A stretch of DNA of 64,000 nucleotides from Ectobacillus sp. JY-23 (lineage in GTDB: Bacteria; Bacillota; Bacilli; Bacillales; Bacillaceae_G): positions 3,328,001-3,392,000 of the forward strand of contig NZ_CP095462.1 of NCBI RefSeq assembly GCF_023022965.1, given 5' to 3'. Below are positions 20,675-29,092 of the stretch, one piece after another. The notes beneath the pieces are model-generated. The model made no database searches. It saw only the letters and a program-made list of their open reading frames with translations, and was not told the DNA's origin. Positions within the stretch are counted from its first letter, which is position 1. Each line of letters begins with the position of its first letter. The translations under genes and the position numbers were made by a program.

Positions 20675-22165
20675 GTGAAGAAAATTGTTGTAATTGGAGC
20701 GGGACCTGGGGGATTGGCAGCTTCTATGCTACTTGCCGCAAAAGGGTATGATGTAGAGGTGTTTGAAAAGCAGACATATATAGGAGGACGTAATGGTTCT
20801 TTTCAATTGGGCGATTATACCTTTGATATCGGACCGACTTTTTTAAGTATGCCGCAACTTGTAGAAGAATTATTTGCGCTCGTTCATAGAAATGTAGAAG
20901 ATTATTTAGAGTTAAAAGAGTTAAAGGATATGTACGAACTAATATTTGATGATAAAAAGCTGATGATGACCCGTGATGAGGATGTCATGCGGACGCGCAT
21001 CGCAAAGGATTTTCCAGGTAATGAGCGCGGCTATGAACGGTTTATGAGAGAAAATAAAACGAAGCTCAATAAAATGACACCGATTCTGCAAAATCCGATG
21101 GATAGAATGCGAGACTACTTGAGTCTCCGTGTGTTAAAGGCGCTGCCACATTTATCTCTGTCGAAAAGCTTGTATGATGTGCTGTCTTGTTATTTTACAG
21201 ACGAGCGCTTGAAACTTGCGTTCACGTTTCAATCTAAATATCTGGGAATGTCTCCGTGGGAATGTCCTGGTGCTTTTTCTATTCTGTCATACATGGAGCA
21301 TGCACATGGTATTTTTCATCCGATTGGCGGGCTTAACCAGCTGCCAAAAGCAATGGCGAAAATTACGGAGGAGTATGGAGGGCGCATTCATCTTGGGAAG
21401 GGTGTCAAGGAGTTGCTTTTAGAAGGAAAAAAAGTAACAGGTATCCTGCTTGAAACAGGGGAAACGATTCTTGCTGATGAAGTAATTATAAATGCAGATT
21501 TTGCACATGCCATGACAAAGCTTATAAAACCTGGTGTGCTGAAAAAATACAGTGAGGAAAAGCTGGAGAAAAAGAAATATTCTTGTTCTACATTTATGAT
21601 GTATGTAGGCGTGAAAAAGCGCTATGATCTGCCACATCATACGATTATATTTGCGAGTGACTACAAAAAAAATGTAGAAGAGATTACAAAAACACAATTG
21701 CTTTCCGAAGACCCTTCCATTTATGTGCAAAATGCATGTGTAACGGATCCGACGCTTGCTCCCGAAGGAAAATCAGCTCTGTACATTTTAGCGCCGGTAC
21801 CTAATAATATGAGCGGAATTGATTGGGAAGAGAACAAGCGAGCGTTTCGAAACGTTATTTTGCAAACCTTAGCGGAAAAAACAGGATTTACTGATATTGA
21901 AGAACATATTGAGGTAGAACGCATTCTTACACCACAGCAATGGGAGCAAGACTTGTTTGTGTATGAGGGGGCAACTTTCAACTTGGGACATCAGCTTACA
22001 CAAATGATGTATTTACGCCCGCACAACCGCTTTGAAGAGCTCGATAACTGCTGGCTTGTAGGCGGTGGTACGCATCCAGGCAGTGGTTTACCAACCATTT
22101 TGGAATCGGCTAAGATTACATCGCGCCTTATTGAGGAAACGACAGGAAAGGTGGTTTCTGTATGA
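20675..22165 (+). CDS. Phytoene desaturase-family carotenoid oxidoreductase (CrtN/CrtI/CrtD type)
   Basis: A 496-residue FAD-dependent carotenoid desaturase. The dinucleotide-binding motif GAGPGGLAAS is at the N-terminus, followed by GGRNGSF; the C-terminal FAD block is GGGTHPGSGLPT. The GTG at 20675 is preceded by GGGGGA; the open frame upstream to 20591 lacks a ribosome binding site. It is one of three paralogous desaturase-like genes here. Blocks such as PIGGLNQLPKAM resemble CrtI/CrtD enzymes, so it could be the main dehydrosqualene desaturase or a desaturase acting on a hydrated end group. It overlaps the next gene by 4 bp. Confidence 0.85.
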   Translation: MKKIVVIGAGPGGLAASMLLAAKGYDVEVFEKQTYIGGRNGSFQLGDYTFDIGPTFLSMPQLVEELFALVHRNVEDYLELKELKDMYELIFDDKKLMMTRDEDVMRTRIAKDFPGNERGYERFMRENKTKLNKMTPILQNPMDRMRDYLSLRVLKALPHLSLSKSLYDVLSCYFTDERLKLAFTFQSKYLGMSPWECPGAFSILSYMEHAHGIFHPIGGLNQLPKAMAKITEEYGGRIHLGKGVKELLLEGKKVTGILLETGETILADEVIINADFAHAMTKLIKPGVLKKYSEEKLEKKKYSCSTFMMYVGVKKRYDLPHHTIIFASDYKKNVEEITKTQLLSEDPSIYVQNACVTDPTLAPEGKSALYILAPVPNNMSGIDWEENKRAFRNVILQTLAEKTGFTDIEEHIEVERILTPQQWEQDLFVYEGATFNLGHQLTQMMYLRPHNRFEELDNCWLVGGGTHPGSGLPTILESAKITSRLIEETTGKVVSV

Positions 22166-23628
22166 AGCGCATTGGTATTGTAGGAGGAGGGATAGGTGCA
22201 TTAACAGCTGCGCTTCTTCTCACAAAGCAAGGAAAATCAGTTGAGATTTTTGAAAAAAGTCACAAGTTAGGTGGTCGGCTCTCATTTGTCGAACGAGATG
22301 GTTATCGAATTGATGAAGGTCCCACAATTGTGCTGCTTCCGAATATGATTCGAGAGATTTTAGAGGAAGCGGGTGTGTCCTCGTCTCAATACGAACTCAT
22401 TCCATGTGACCCGCTGTATACGCTTTTTTATCGTGATGGTACGACATATACAAAGTATCGGGATATAGAAAAGCAATTGCAAGAGCTAGAGCGGGTGTTT
22501 CCAGAGGATAAAGATGGATTTGTGCGGTTTCTAAATGATATGAGAATGCGTTTTATTATCGGAAAGCCCGCATTTTTAGAGCGATCATTTGTACAAAAGC
22601 GTAACTTTTTCACTTATGAAAATATGAAAACGTTAGTGAAGCTAAAAGCATATCAAAATACAAAAAAGATGATGGAAAACTACTTCCAAAGTGAAAAGCT
22701 TCAAGAAGCATATTCCTTACAAACGCTATATATTGGTGGAAACCCCGCCGCTACGCCGGCGATTTATAGTCTTGTATCATTCAGTGAACATGAATATGGC
22801 ATTTGGTATGTAAAAGGAGGCTATGCCAGCCTTGTACAGGTGCTAAAAGAAGAGCTAGAGAAACGTGATGTAAACATTCATTATGAAGCGGAAGTCACAC
22901 GTATTCGTGTGGAACATCATACGGCAACTGGAATTGATGTCAACGGAAGTTATTATCCGTTTGATGCAGTTTTAGTAAATGGTGATTATCCAACCATGCT
23001 TCCGCTTCTTGGTAAAGAAGCACAGATGAAGAACTATACACCATCTTCAGGCTGTGTGTTGCTATATTTTGGTTTAGATACAAAATACGATAGTCAAATT
23101 CATCAATTTTTCTTAAGTGGTGATATGGATTTGCATATGAAGCAGGTCTTTCAAACGAAAGAAGTACCTGAAGACCCATCATTTTACACATTTTACCCGT
23201 CAGCTATTGATGATTCGTTAGCGCCGGCGGGGAAAAGTGTTTTATACACATTGGTACCTGTTCCTTCCGGTGATATTGATTGGAGTAAGGAAGAAGCTTT
23301 TGTAGAAGACATTATTACTAGAATGGAAGAGAACGGATTTCCAAGCTTGCGTAAGCATATAGAATGGATGCATGTGAAAACACCAAACGACGCAGAACGG
23401 GAAGGATTATTCGCAGGCGGAAGCTTTGGGATTGCTCCCATTTTATTTCAATCTGGCGCGTTTCGTCCGCAAGTAAAGCCGTTGGATATTGAAAACTTAT
23501 ATGCAGCTGGCGCCTCCGTTCATCCTGGCGGTGGAATTCCAATTGTGATGCAGGGAGCAAAATTAGCAGCAGATGCGATATTAAACAAAGGAGTGGAGCA
23601 AATTGATTTCATTAGAAAAGGCGTATAA
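22162..23628 (+). CDS. crtN: Dehydrosqualene (diapophytoene) desaturase, CrtN-like
   Basis: A 488-residue FAD-dependent desaturase with GGGIGALTAALLL at the N-terminus, HKLGGRL, and the C-terminal ASVHPGGGIPIVMQGAKLA. It most resembles CrtN, which introduces double bases into C30 4,4'-diapophytoene to give diaponeurosporene or diapolycopene. The start codon overlaps the stop of the preceding paralogue (ATGA) and crtM begins inside its 3' end, so all three are translationally coupled. Which of the two plus-strand paralogues makes which bond cannot be told from sequence. Confidence 0.82.
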   Translation: MKRIGIVGGGIGALTAALLLTKQGKSVEIFEKSHKLGGRLSFVERDGYRIDEGPTIVLLPNMIREILEEAGVSSSQYELIPCDPLYTLFYRDGTTYTKYRDIEKQLQELERVFPEDKDGFVRFLNDMRMRFIIGKPAFLERSFVQKRNFFTYENMKTLVKLKAYQNTKKMMENYFQSEKLQEAYSLQTLYIGGNPAATPAIYSLVSFSEHEYGIWYVKGGYASLVQVLKEELEKRDVNIHYEAEVTRIRVEHHTATGIDVNGSYYPFDAVLVNGDYPTMLPLLGKEAQMKNYTPSSGCVLLYFGLDTKYDSQIHQFFLSGDMDLHMKQVFQTKEVPEDPSFYTFYPSAIDDSLAPAGKSVLYTLVPVPSGDIDWSKEEAFVEDIITRMEENGFPSLRKHIEWMHVKTPNDAEREGLFAGGSFGIAPILFQSGAFRPQVKPLDIENLYAAGASVHPGGGIPIVMQGAKLAADAILNKGVEQIDFIRKGV

Positions 23629-24460
23629 CGAATGCCAGCAGGTCATTGTGAAAAATTCCCAAACGTTTTATAAAGCATTTTCGTTCCTGCCGCGTGAAAA
23701 ACGCAATGCGGTATGGGCTGTATATACATTTTGTCGCCGTGTGGATGATATCGTAGATGAAGGAAGCAATGTGCTGGTGGAGCTAACAAAATTTGAAGAA
23801 ACGTTTAGGCGCTTTCTGCAAGGGTATATTGACCGTACAGATTTTCTTTGGGTCGCGCTTGAGGATGTGTTTGAACGCTTTCGTATGGAAGTAAAACCAT
23901 TTTGGGAGATGATTGAAGGGCAGCGCATGGATCTCATTCAGGTGGAATATAAAACATACGATGAATTGCTGCATTACAGCTATCATGTTGCTAGCACGGT
24001 CGGGTTAATGCTTCTTCCGATTTTGGCACCGAAGAATGCTGATGAACTAAAAGAAGGTGGCATTGCTCTTGGATTAGCGATGCAAATCACAAATATTTTA
24101 CGAGATATTGCGGAAGATTACGAACGCGGTCGCGTTTACCTGCCGGCTGAGATAATGCACACACATCAGTATACAAAAGAGGATTTATCTAATGCTATAG
24201 TCAATGAAGGGTTCATTGCTATGTGGGAGGACTTGGCAAAGCGTGCAGAATTATTATATGAAACAGCGTTTAGCACCATGCATCTGTATCCATTATCTTC
24301 ACGTTTACCGGTAGAAGGAGCTGCCCGTTTATACCGAGCCATCTTGTTTGAAATTAGAAAACAAAATTATCGTGTGTTTGATGCAAAGCATTATGTATCT
24401 GATGAACATAAGCAGGAAATTATGCATTTGTTAAAAAGTGAAGTGAAGGAGGTCATTTAA
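23603..24460 (+). CDS. crtM: Squalene/phytoene synthase family enzyme (dehydrosqualene synthase, CrtM-like)
   Basis: The enzyme condenses two farnesyl diphosphates head-to-head to dehydrosqualene, the first committed step of C30 carotenoids. Both prenyl-diphosphate sites are intact: D48-D49-x-x-D52 in CRRVDDIVDE and D168xxxD172 in LRDIAEDYERGRVYLP. Length 285 is normal. It starts with TTG at 23603 after GGAGTGGAG, inside the 3' end of crtN (26-bp overlap). A yisP gene of the same family lies downstream of asnO in B. subtilis, so this gene is in the syntenic place. With two desaturases in the same operon a carotenoid role is much more likely than the YisP farnesol role. Confidence 0.88.
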   Translation: MISLEKAYNECQQVIVKNSQTFYKAFSFLPREKRNAVWAVYTFCRRVDDIVDEGSNVLVELTKFEETFRRFLQGYIDRTDFLWVALEDVFERFRMEVKPFWEMIEGQRMDLIQVEYKTYDELLHYSYHVASTVGLMLLPILAPKNADELKEGGIALGLAMQITNILRDIAEDYERGRVYLPAEIMHTHQYTKEDLSNAIVNEGFIAMWEDLAKRAELLYETAFSTMHLYPLSSRLPVEGAARLYRAILFEIRKQNYRVFDAKHYVSDEHKQEIMHLLKSEVKEVI

Positions 24461-24552
24461 TTAAAACAAACTGAGAATGGACCATGCACACTGACAAAGT
24501 GTTCAAACACTTTTGTTTATTATATAGCGTGAACTTATATACATGAAAGATA

Positions 24553-24591
24553 AACAACAAAAAGCCCTGAGTCATAGGGCTTTTTGTTGTT
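24553..24591. terminator. Shared bidirectional terminator of the two carotenoid operons
   Basis: A 16-bp perfect inverted repeat (AACAACAAAAAGCCCT/AGGGCTTTTTGTTGTT) with a 7-nt loop. The right arm is the last codons of the minus-strand crtP-like gene (QQKAL), so the terminator is partly protein-coding. Confidence 0.88.
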
Positions 24592-26041
24592 TTATGATCT
24601 CACGTGCGACATTCATGCCGCTGATGGTAACCATAGGAGAACCGCCTCCAGGGTGAGTTGTACCACCGACGAAATAAAGGTTATGGATATCTTTTGATTG
24701 ATTGAAAGGACGTAAAAAGGCATTTTGTCTTTTGTTGGCAGAGATACCGTATAAAGCTCCTTTGTACGCGCCGAAGGTTTCTTCAATATCAGTAGGCGTA
24801 ATAATACGTTCGTTTATAAGATGAGAACGTATTGATAGCCCTTTTTGCTCTAGTATATTGTAAATATGTTCTTTGTACTCCTGAGCAGGTGGATGATTTT
24901 CTTTATTTTCTGTAGATGGCGCGTTAACTAAGATAAAGAAGTTATCACCCTCAGGTGAAACATTAGGATCTGTATGCGAAGAGTTACAAATATAAATCGT
25001 CGGATCAGACGCATATTGTTTATTCATAAACAATTGCGTAAACTCTTGTTTATAATTGGAAGAAAAGAACACATTGTGATGTAATAAATCTTTGTGTCTC
25101 ATATTCAGCCCTGCTAAAATAACAAATGCAGAAATAGAGGGCTCATACGAAGCCACTTTTTTATTAGAAAAACTTGGGCGTTTCTCTTCTGTGACAAGTG
25201 CCGGGTATGCCTGTAATAAGTCGGCGTTCATAATAACAACATCAGCATCTATATGCTCGCCGTTTACGACAACGCCTTTTACTTGTTTATTTTCAGTAAG
25301 TACGGATGTTACTTCTGCATTTGTATGCAAGGTAATCCCTAATTTTTTTGCTATCTTAACGAAGGCTTCTGCAATTTTTGTGTTGCCGCCCTTTACATAA
25401 TAGACGCCTTGCGTCAGCTCTAGGTGTGCAATCATCGCAAACGTAGCAGGTGCCGCGTAGGGAGAAGACCCAATATATGTGGCGTACCGATTAAAGGCCT
25501 GCAGGATATTTGGATGATGAAAATACATGCGGAAAAAGTGATCTAACGACTGCAAGGGACGAACCTGCAGTAACGCCTTTGTTAAAGAGGGTGATAAATA
25601 ATCTTTCCACGACGTGAATGTCCGCGGTAAAAAGTGCATGGCAGAAAGCTCGTACAATCGCTCTACTTCGGTTAAAAATGCTTCATAGCGAGCCTTTGGA
25701 TCAAATTTAGAAAATTGATTAACCATAATGTCCTTGTCTCCAGACAAATCAAAGGTAGTACCGTCTGAGAAAAAGTTTCGCGTGTGTGTATCTAATTTTA
25801 TATATTGAAAGTAATCTGCCGCTTTTTCGCCGGTTTGTTCAATGACTTTCTGAAAAATATGAGGCATTGTAATTGTATTTGGGCCAAAATCAAAGTAATG
25901 ACTTCCAATCTGAACCGGCATAAGCTTGCCACCGAAGTGGTTGTTTTTCTCCAGTACGGTCACATCATAACCGTTATTTCTTAGCGTAATGGCGGCAGAC
26001 AATCCTCCCAGTCCGCCGCCGATAATAACTGCGCGTGTCAT
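24572..26041 (-). CDS. Diaponeurosporene oxygenase/desaturase, CrtP (CrtNb)-like
   Basis: A 489-residue FAD enzyme of the CrtN/CrtP group. It has GGGLGGLSAAITLR, a GGKLMPVQIG block, FDFGPNTITMP, and C-terminal GGTTHPGGGSPMVTISG. CrtP/CrtNb members oxidise the terminal methyl of C30 carotenoids to the aldehyde. Last gene of the minus operon; its ATG overlaps the glycosyltransferase stop by 4 bp (start 26041 rather than the open 26062). With glycosyl- and acyltransferase genes before it, the arrangement recalls the staphyloxanthin pathway. It could instead be a plain desaturase; assay would decide. Confidence 0.8.
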   Translation of the reverse strand: MTRAVIIGGGLGGLSAAITLRNNGYDVTVLEKNNHFGGKLMPVQIGSHYFDFGPNTITMPHIFQKVIEQTGEKAADYFQYIKLDTHTRNFFSDGTTFDLSGDKDIMVNQFSKFDPKARYEAFLTEVERLYELSAMHFLPRTFTSWKDYLSPSLTKALLQVRPLQSLDHFFRMYFHHPNILQAFNRYATYIGSSPYAAPATFAMIAHLELTQGVYYVKGGNTKIAEAFVKIAKKLGITLHTNAEVTSVLTENKQVKGVVVNGEHIDADVVIMNADLLQAYPALVTEEKRPSFSNKKVASYEPSISAFVILAGLNMRHKDLLHHNVFFSSNYKQEFTQLFMNKQYASDPTIYICNSSHTDPNVSPEGDNFFILVNAPSTENKENHPPAQEYKEHIYNILEQKGLSIRSHLINERIITPTDIEETFGAYKGALYGISANKRQNAFLRPFNQSKDIHNLYFVGGTTHPGGGSPMVTISGMNVAREIIKQQKAL

Positions 26042-27123
26042 AAATAAGTTCGTCCTTTCCACTCATAGCGTTTCTTTCGCAGTGAAAGACTCATTGAATA
26101 AAACATTAATATAATTAATGTAAGTAAAGCGAACGGCTGCAGAAGACTTACATATGCTTTTTGCTTTGTGTTCCTATCAATATATAGTCGCTGTAATAAT
26201 AAAAAGAGAGCGGGCATATAGATGCCTTTTCCTAATAAGGCAAATGGAAAGATATAAAATATTGTATAAAAGAAAGATAGGAACAGGACAAGTGGAACAG
26301 ATCTTCCCAGTCCAACAAAAATATTTTTTGTGAAGCCCGCCCATGTCGCTTGGTTTGAATCATACATAAAACAGGAAACGTACGATGTAATGTTTGCTAG
26401 TGTGACGCGAAACCCAGCTTCTTTCATCTTTCTAGCAATATGCACGTCCTCCACAAGAGAAGATTGAACAGCTCGATGCCCGCCGATGTGTAAATAAGCA
26501 TTTCTCTCGAATAGCATAAATGCACCGTGAGCTGCTGTTGTGTCTCTTCGCAAGGTATAGTTAGCCAATGCAATTGGCAAATGAAAATAAATGATAAAAT
26601 GCTGCAGCGGAACAAGTAGCTTACTAAGCAATGTTTCTACTGGAAAAGCTGGAAAGCCGGTAAGTAGTTTTGCCTTGTGTTGCTTCATTAAGGATAACGA
26701 TGCTTCGAGTGTATCTGGTGCAAGCCTAGCATCAGCATCTAGAAAAAGAAAGTAATCTCCTTTTGCTACTTCGCTTAATTGGTGGCAAGCATGCACTTTG
26801 CCTACCCAACGATCAGGGAGGGTGCGTCCTTGTAGAATACGAAAGCGATTGTCACCTTGTGTATACTGCTGTAGCAGCTCCCAAGTTTGATCGGTAGATT
26901 TGTCATTAATAATGACACATTCAAAGTTTGGATAGGAGAGGGACTGGATGGACAATAGCAATTCTCTCACATTTTGTTCTTCGTTTCGCATCGGAACCAA
27001 AATAGATACAAGTGGTGTTCTGCTCAATGACCCGTTTCGTAAGCGAGGTAAAAATCTGGCATTTATAAGAGTCCATACGAAAAAGAGTAAACTTGTAAGG
27101 GTAAAAAAGGAGGTTAAGCTCAT
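26038..27123 (-). CDS. Family 2 glycosyltransferase, CrtQ-like
   Basis: A 361-residue membrane-associated GT2 enzyme. An N-terminal membrane segment is followed by the GT-A core: SILVPMRNEEQNV, CVIINDKSTDQT, the metal-binding FLFLDADARL, and the acceptor-side EDVHIARKMKEAGF. C-terminal hydrophobic helices complete it. The layout matches CrtQ, which glycosylates diaponeurosporenoate. Start at ATG 27123 behind GGAGGTGG and overlapping the acyltransferase stop by 4 bp. Within this operon it probably attaches a sugar to the oxidised or hydrated carotenoid. Confidence 0.8.
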   Translation of the reverse strand: MSLTSFFTLTSLLFFVWTLINARFLPRLRNGSLSRTPLVSILVPMRNEEQNVRELLLSIQSLSYPNFECVIINDKSTDQTWELLQQYTQGDNRFRILQGRTLPDRWVGKVHACHQLSEVAKGDYFLFLDADARLAPDTLEASLSLMKQHKAKLLTGFPAFPVETLLSKLLVPLQHFIIYFHLPIALANYTLRRDTTAAHGAFMLFERNAYLHIGGHRAVQSSLVEDVHIARKMKEAGFRVTLANITSYVSCFMYDSNQATWAGFTKNIFVGLGRSVPLVLFLSFFYTIFYIFPFALLGKGIYMPALFLLLQRLYIDRNTKQKAYVSLLQPFALLTLIILMFYSMSLSLRKKRYEWKGRTYL

Positions 27124-27803
27124 TCCGGCCACCTCCACTTCTCAAGCGGTATAAATGAATCATACGCTTCTGAGACAACGAGTTTTTTGAGTTCATCTAA
27201 TTGCTTTGTACATATTTTTTCTATTTCCGCTGCTTTCTCCGCCCGGGTTATACCCATTATATTTGAATAGTTGAGAGGCTCTCCTAATGAAATATACAAT
27301 TCTGGCTTTTGGTGATGTCCAAACGAATAATAATAACAAATTGGTACGATAGGAGCATGAGGTTGTTTTTCTGCGATATACAGGAACCCTGGCATAAAAC
27401 CTAGTGGACGTATTTCTAAGTGCCGCTCATCACCTTGCGGAAACATCCAGACATTCTCAGCTTTTGAAAGACAAGAGGCTCCGTATTGAAGCGATCGCAG
27501 AATATCTTTTGGATTGTCCCGATTAATAGAAAATGCGCCTAAGTAGCGAAAATACGGGTAGCGCTTCATACCGCTCTCATGCATCATAAAATATCCGCTT
27601 TTTCCAAACAGTAGTCGATCTAAATAAAAAGATACAAGTCCATCCCACCACGAACTATGATTTAGAATAAACAAGGCGTGGGAAGGAGGACTTTTTAAGG
27701 AATGTTTTGAAATAAAGATAGAATGAAAATGTTTTTCTAATAAACGGCGAGTAATACTCTGAAAGATAGACTGAAACCATGGCTGCTTCGCCGCGGGAAT
27801 CAT
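27120..27803 (-). CDS. PlsC-like lysophospholipid acyltransferase family protein
   Basis: A 227-residue acyltransferase with the HX4D motif in NHSSWWDG (about residue 48), the glycerophosphate-binding type block FPQGDERH, and PIVPICYYY. The family transfers acyl chains to hydroxyl groups. In this operon it probably acylates the sugar of the glycosylated carotenoid, although the unrelated CrtO enzyme does this in Staphylococcus. It overlaps both neighbours by 4 bp. Confidence 0.78.
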   Translation of the reverse strand: MIPAAKQPWFQSIFQSITRRLLEKHFHSIFISKHSLKSPPSHALFILNHSSWWDGLVSFYLDRLLFGKSGYFMMHESGMKRYPYFRYLGAFSINRDNPKDILRSLQYGASCLSKAENVWMFPQGDERHLEIRPLGFMPGFLYIAEKQPHAPIVPICYYYSFGHHQKPELYISLGEPLNYSNIMGITRAEKAAEIEKICTKQLDELKKLVVSEAYDSFIPLEKWRWPE

Positions 27804-28540
27804 ACGCTCACGCTCCGTTTCTTGTAATAGTGAAACACAATTATGCCGCTGCTAATAAGTGTGACAAACACAGCTAGATATAACTTTGCCAATAAAGCAA
27901 GCAACAAGAACATAGAAATAATCAATACATACACAAGTATAATGCGTTTTGCCCATGTGTGGTTTTGCTTAGGCTTTTGATAGAATAAAAGAAAGATATG
28001 CAAAGTAGCTGCAACAAAAAACCAACCGAAAAAGTTCTGTGTTGGAATGTTATAATAAGGGCCACTTTCTTGCCAAATCCAGTATGATTTCACAACGTAC
28101 GCAACCGGATCAATAATAAGGTCCATCACAACTGCAATGAGTCCGCCGTATATAACCGAAAGTACAGGTGGAAGTTGAAAGGTCTGTAGAAATGCATGTG
28201 ATGAACTCATTACGAGTAGCCAAGCAAAGCCAATTGTAATTGGGACATCAAACAGTTTAATGCCAAAATCTGCATTATAAATATATTTACCAAAAATCCA
28301 ACCGTATGTCGTTCCGAGGTATTCACTGGTCATGGAAACAACAAAGACAACCATGGAAATAAACAAGCCTTGTTTGTGTCCATAGCATTTGCAAAAATAA
28401 ATGATACCAAGCGTGCCGGCAGTTATTAAAAAAACGGTATTTGCCCATTCGAGCCAAGGTGGCAATACATTAAAGCTTAATAAAATAACGCCGCAAGTGT
28501 ACCATATTAAGAAAAAACGAAACAATATATTTTCCCACAT
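27800..28540 (-). CDS. Carotenoid biosynthesis protein, DUF422/CruF-like hydratase
   Basis: A 246-residue protein with seven or eight hydrophobic helices and the DUF422 signature: acidic residues in TSEYLGTTYGWIFGKYIY and in VVMDLIIDPVAY. Members include CruF-type and bacterioruberin hydratases that add water to the terminal double bond of acyclic carotenoids. First gene of the minus operon. I choose the ATG at 28540, because the predicted -10 box (28559-28564) would place the transcript start just upstream, and GGTGAT acts as ribosome binding site. Longer upstream starts run into the promoter. Confidence 0.78.
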   Translation of the reverse strand: MWENILFRFFLIWYTCGVILLSFNVLPPWLEWANTVFLITAGTLGIIYFCKCYGHKQGLFISMVVFVVSMTSEYLGTTYGWIFGKYIYNADFGIKLFDVPITIGFAWLLVMSSSHAFLQTFQLPPVLSVIYGGLIAVVMDLIIDPVAYVVKSYWIWQESGPYYNIPTQNFFGWFFVAATLHIFLLFYQKPKQNHTWAKRIILVYVLIISMFLLLALLAKLYLAVFVTLISSGIIVFHYYKKRSVSV

Positions 28541-28558
28541 ATTTAAATCACCCATTTT

Positions 28559-28588
28559 ATTATAAATGTATTTATAGGTTTTTTTCAA
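28559..28588 (-). promoter_or_regulatory. SigA-type promoter of minus-strand carotenoid operon
   Basis: On the minus strand TTGAAA and a perfect TATAAT are 18 bp apart. The implied 5' leader is only about 11 nt. Confidence 0.6.
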
Positions 28589-28651
28589 ATTTTGTATAAG
28601 TATTTTATATAGTTTAATAAAAAAATAAACAAGCTTATCCGATATATACGT

Positions 28652-28687
28652 TAAAAAGCGAGCCCTTATGAATACTGAGCTCGCTTT
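28652..28687 (-). terminator. Terminator of amtB-PII operon
   Basis: AAAGCGAGC/GCTCGCTTT stem with a 15-nt loop, followed on the minus strand by a T run. Confidence 0.8.
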
Positions 28688-28712
28688 CATGTAATTAACT
28701 TTTCTTATTCTA

Positions 28713-29078
28713 TCAAGCTTCATCGTTTTGAAGCGCCTGACAGCCTTCTTCTCCAGTGCGGATTTTTATGGCATTTGTAATTTCATAGATAAATATTTTT
28801 CCATCCCCGGGCTTGCCGGTTTTTAAAACGCGCTTTGCAGTATCGACAACGTCCTGTACCGGAACCTTGCATACAACAATTTCAATTTTAATACGCTCAT
28901 GCATACTGATTTGACGTGTTACACCACGATACACCTCGGTAAAGCCCTTCTGTAGACCGCAGCCAAGTACGTTGGAAACAGTAATGCCACTTACTCCAAT
29001 TTTAGCAAGCTCTTGCTTAAACTCCTCAAACTTTGTTGGGCGTGTAATAATCTCAATTTTCGTCAACTTTTCGCTCAT
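28713..29078 (-). CDS. glnK: PII family nitrogen regulatory protein (NrgB/GlnK type)
   Basis: A 121-residue PII protein. Conserved blocks: IEIITRPTKFEEFK, GCGLQKGFTEVYRG (start of the T-loop), IKIEIVVCKV, and GKPGDGKIFIYEI. The usual T-loop uridylylation tyrosine (Tyr51 of E. coli GlnB) is replaced by arginine in YRGVTRQ, as expected for Bacillus-type NrgB, which is not uridylylated. It follows amtB by 14 bp and presumably docks on the ammonium channel and senses 2-oxoglutarate and ATP. Confidence 0.92.
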   Translation of the reverse strand: MSEKLTKIEIITRPTKFEEFKQELAKIGVSGITVSNVLGCGLQKGFTEVYRGVTRQISMHERIKIEIVVCKVPVQDVVDTAKRVLKTGKPGDGKIFIYEITNAIKIRTGEEGCQALQNDEA

Positions 29079-29092
29079 CTCGTCACCCTCTT

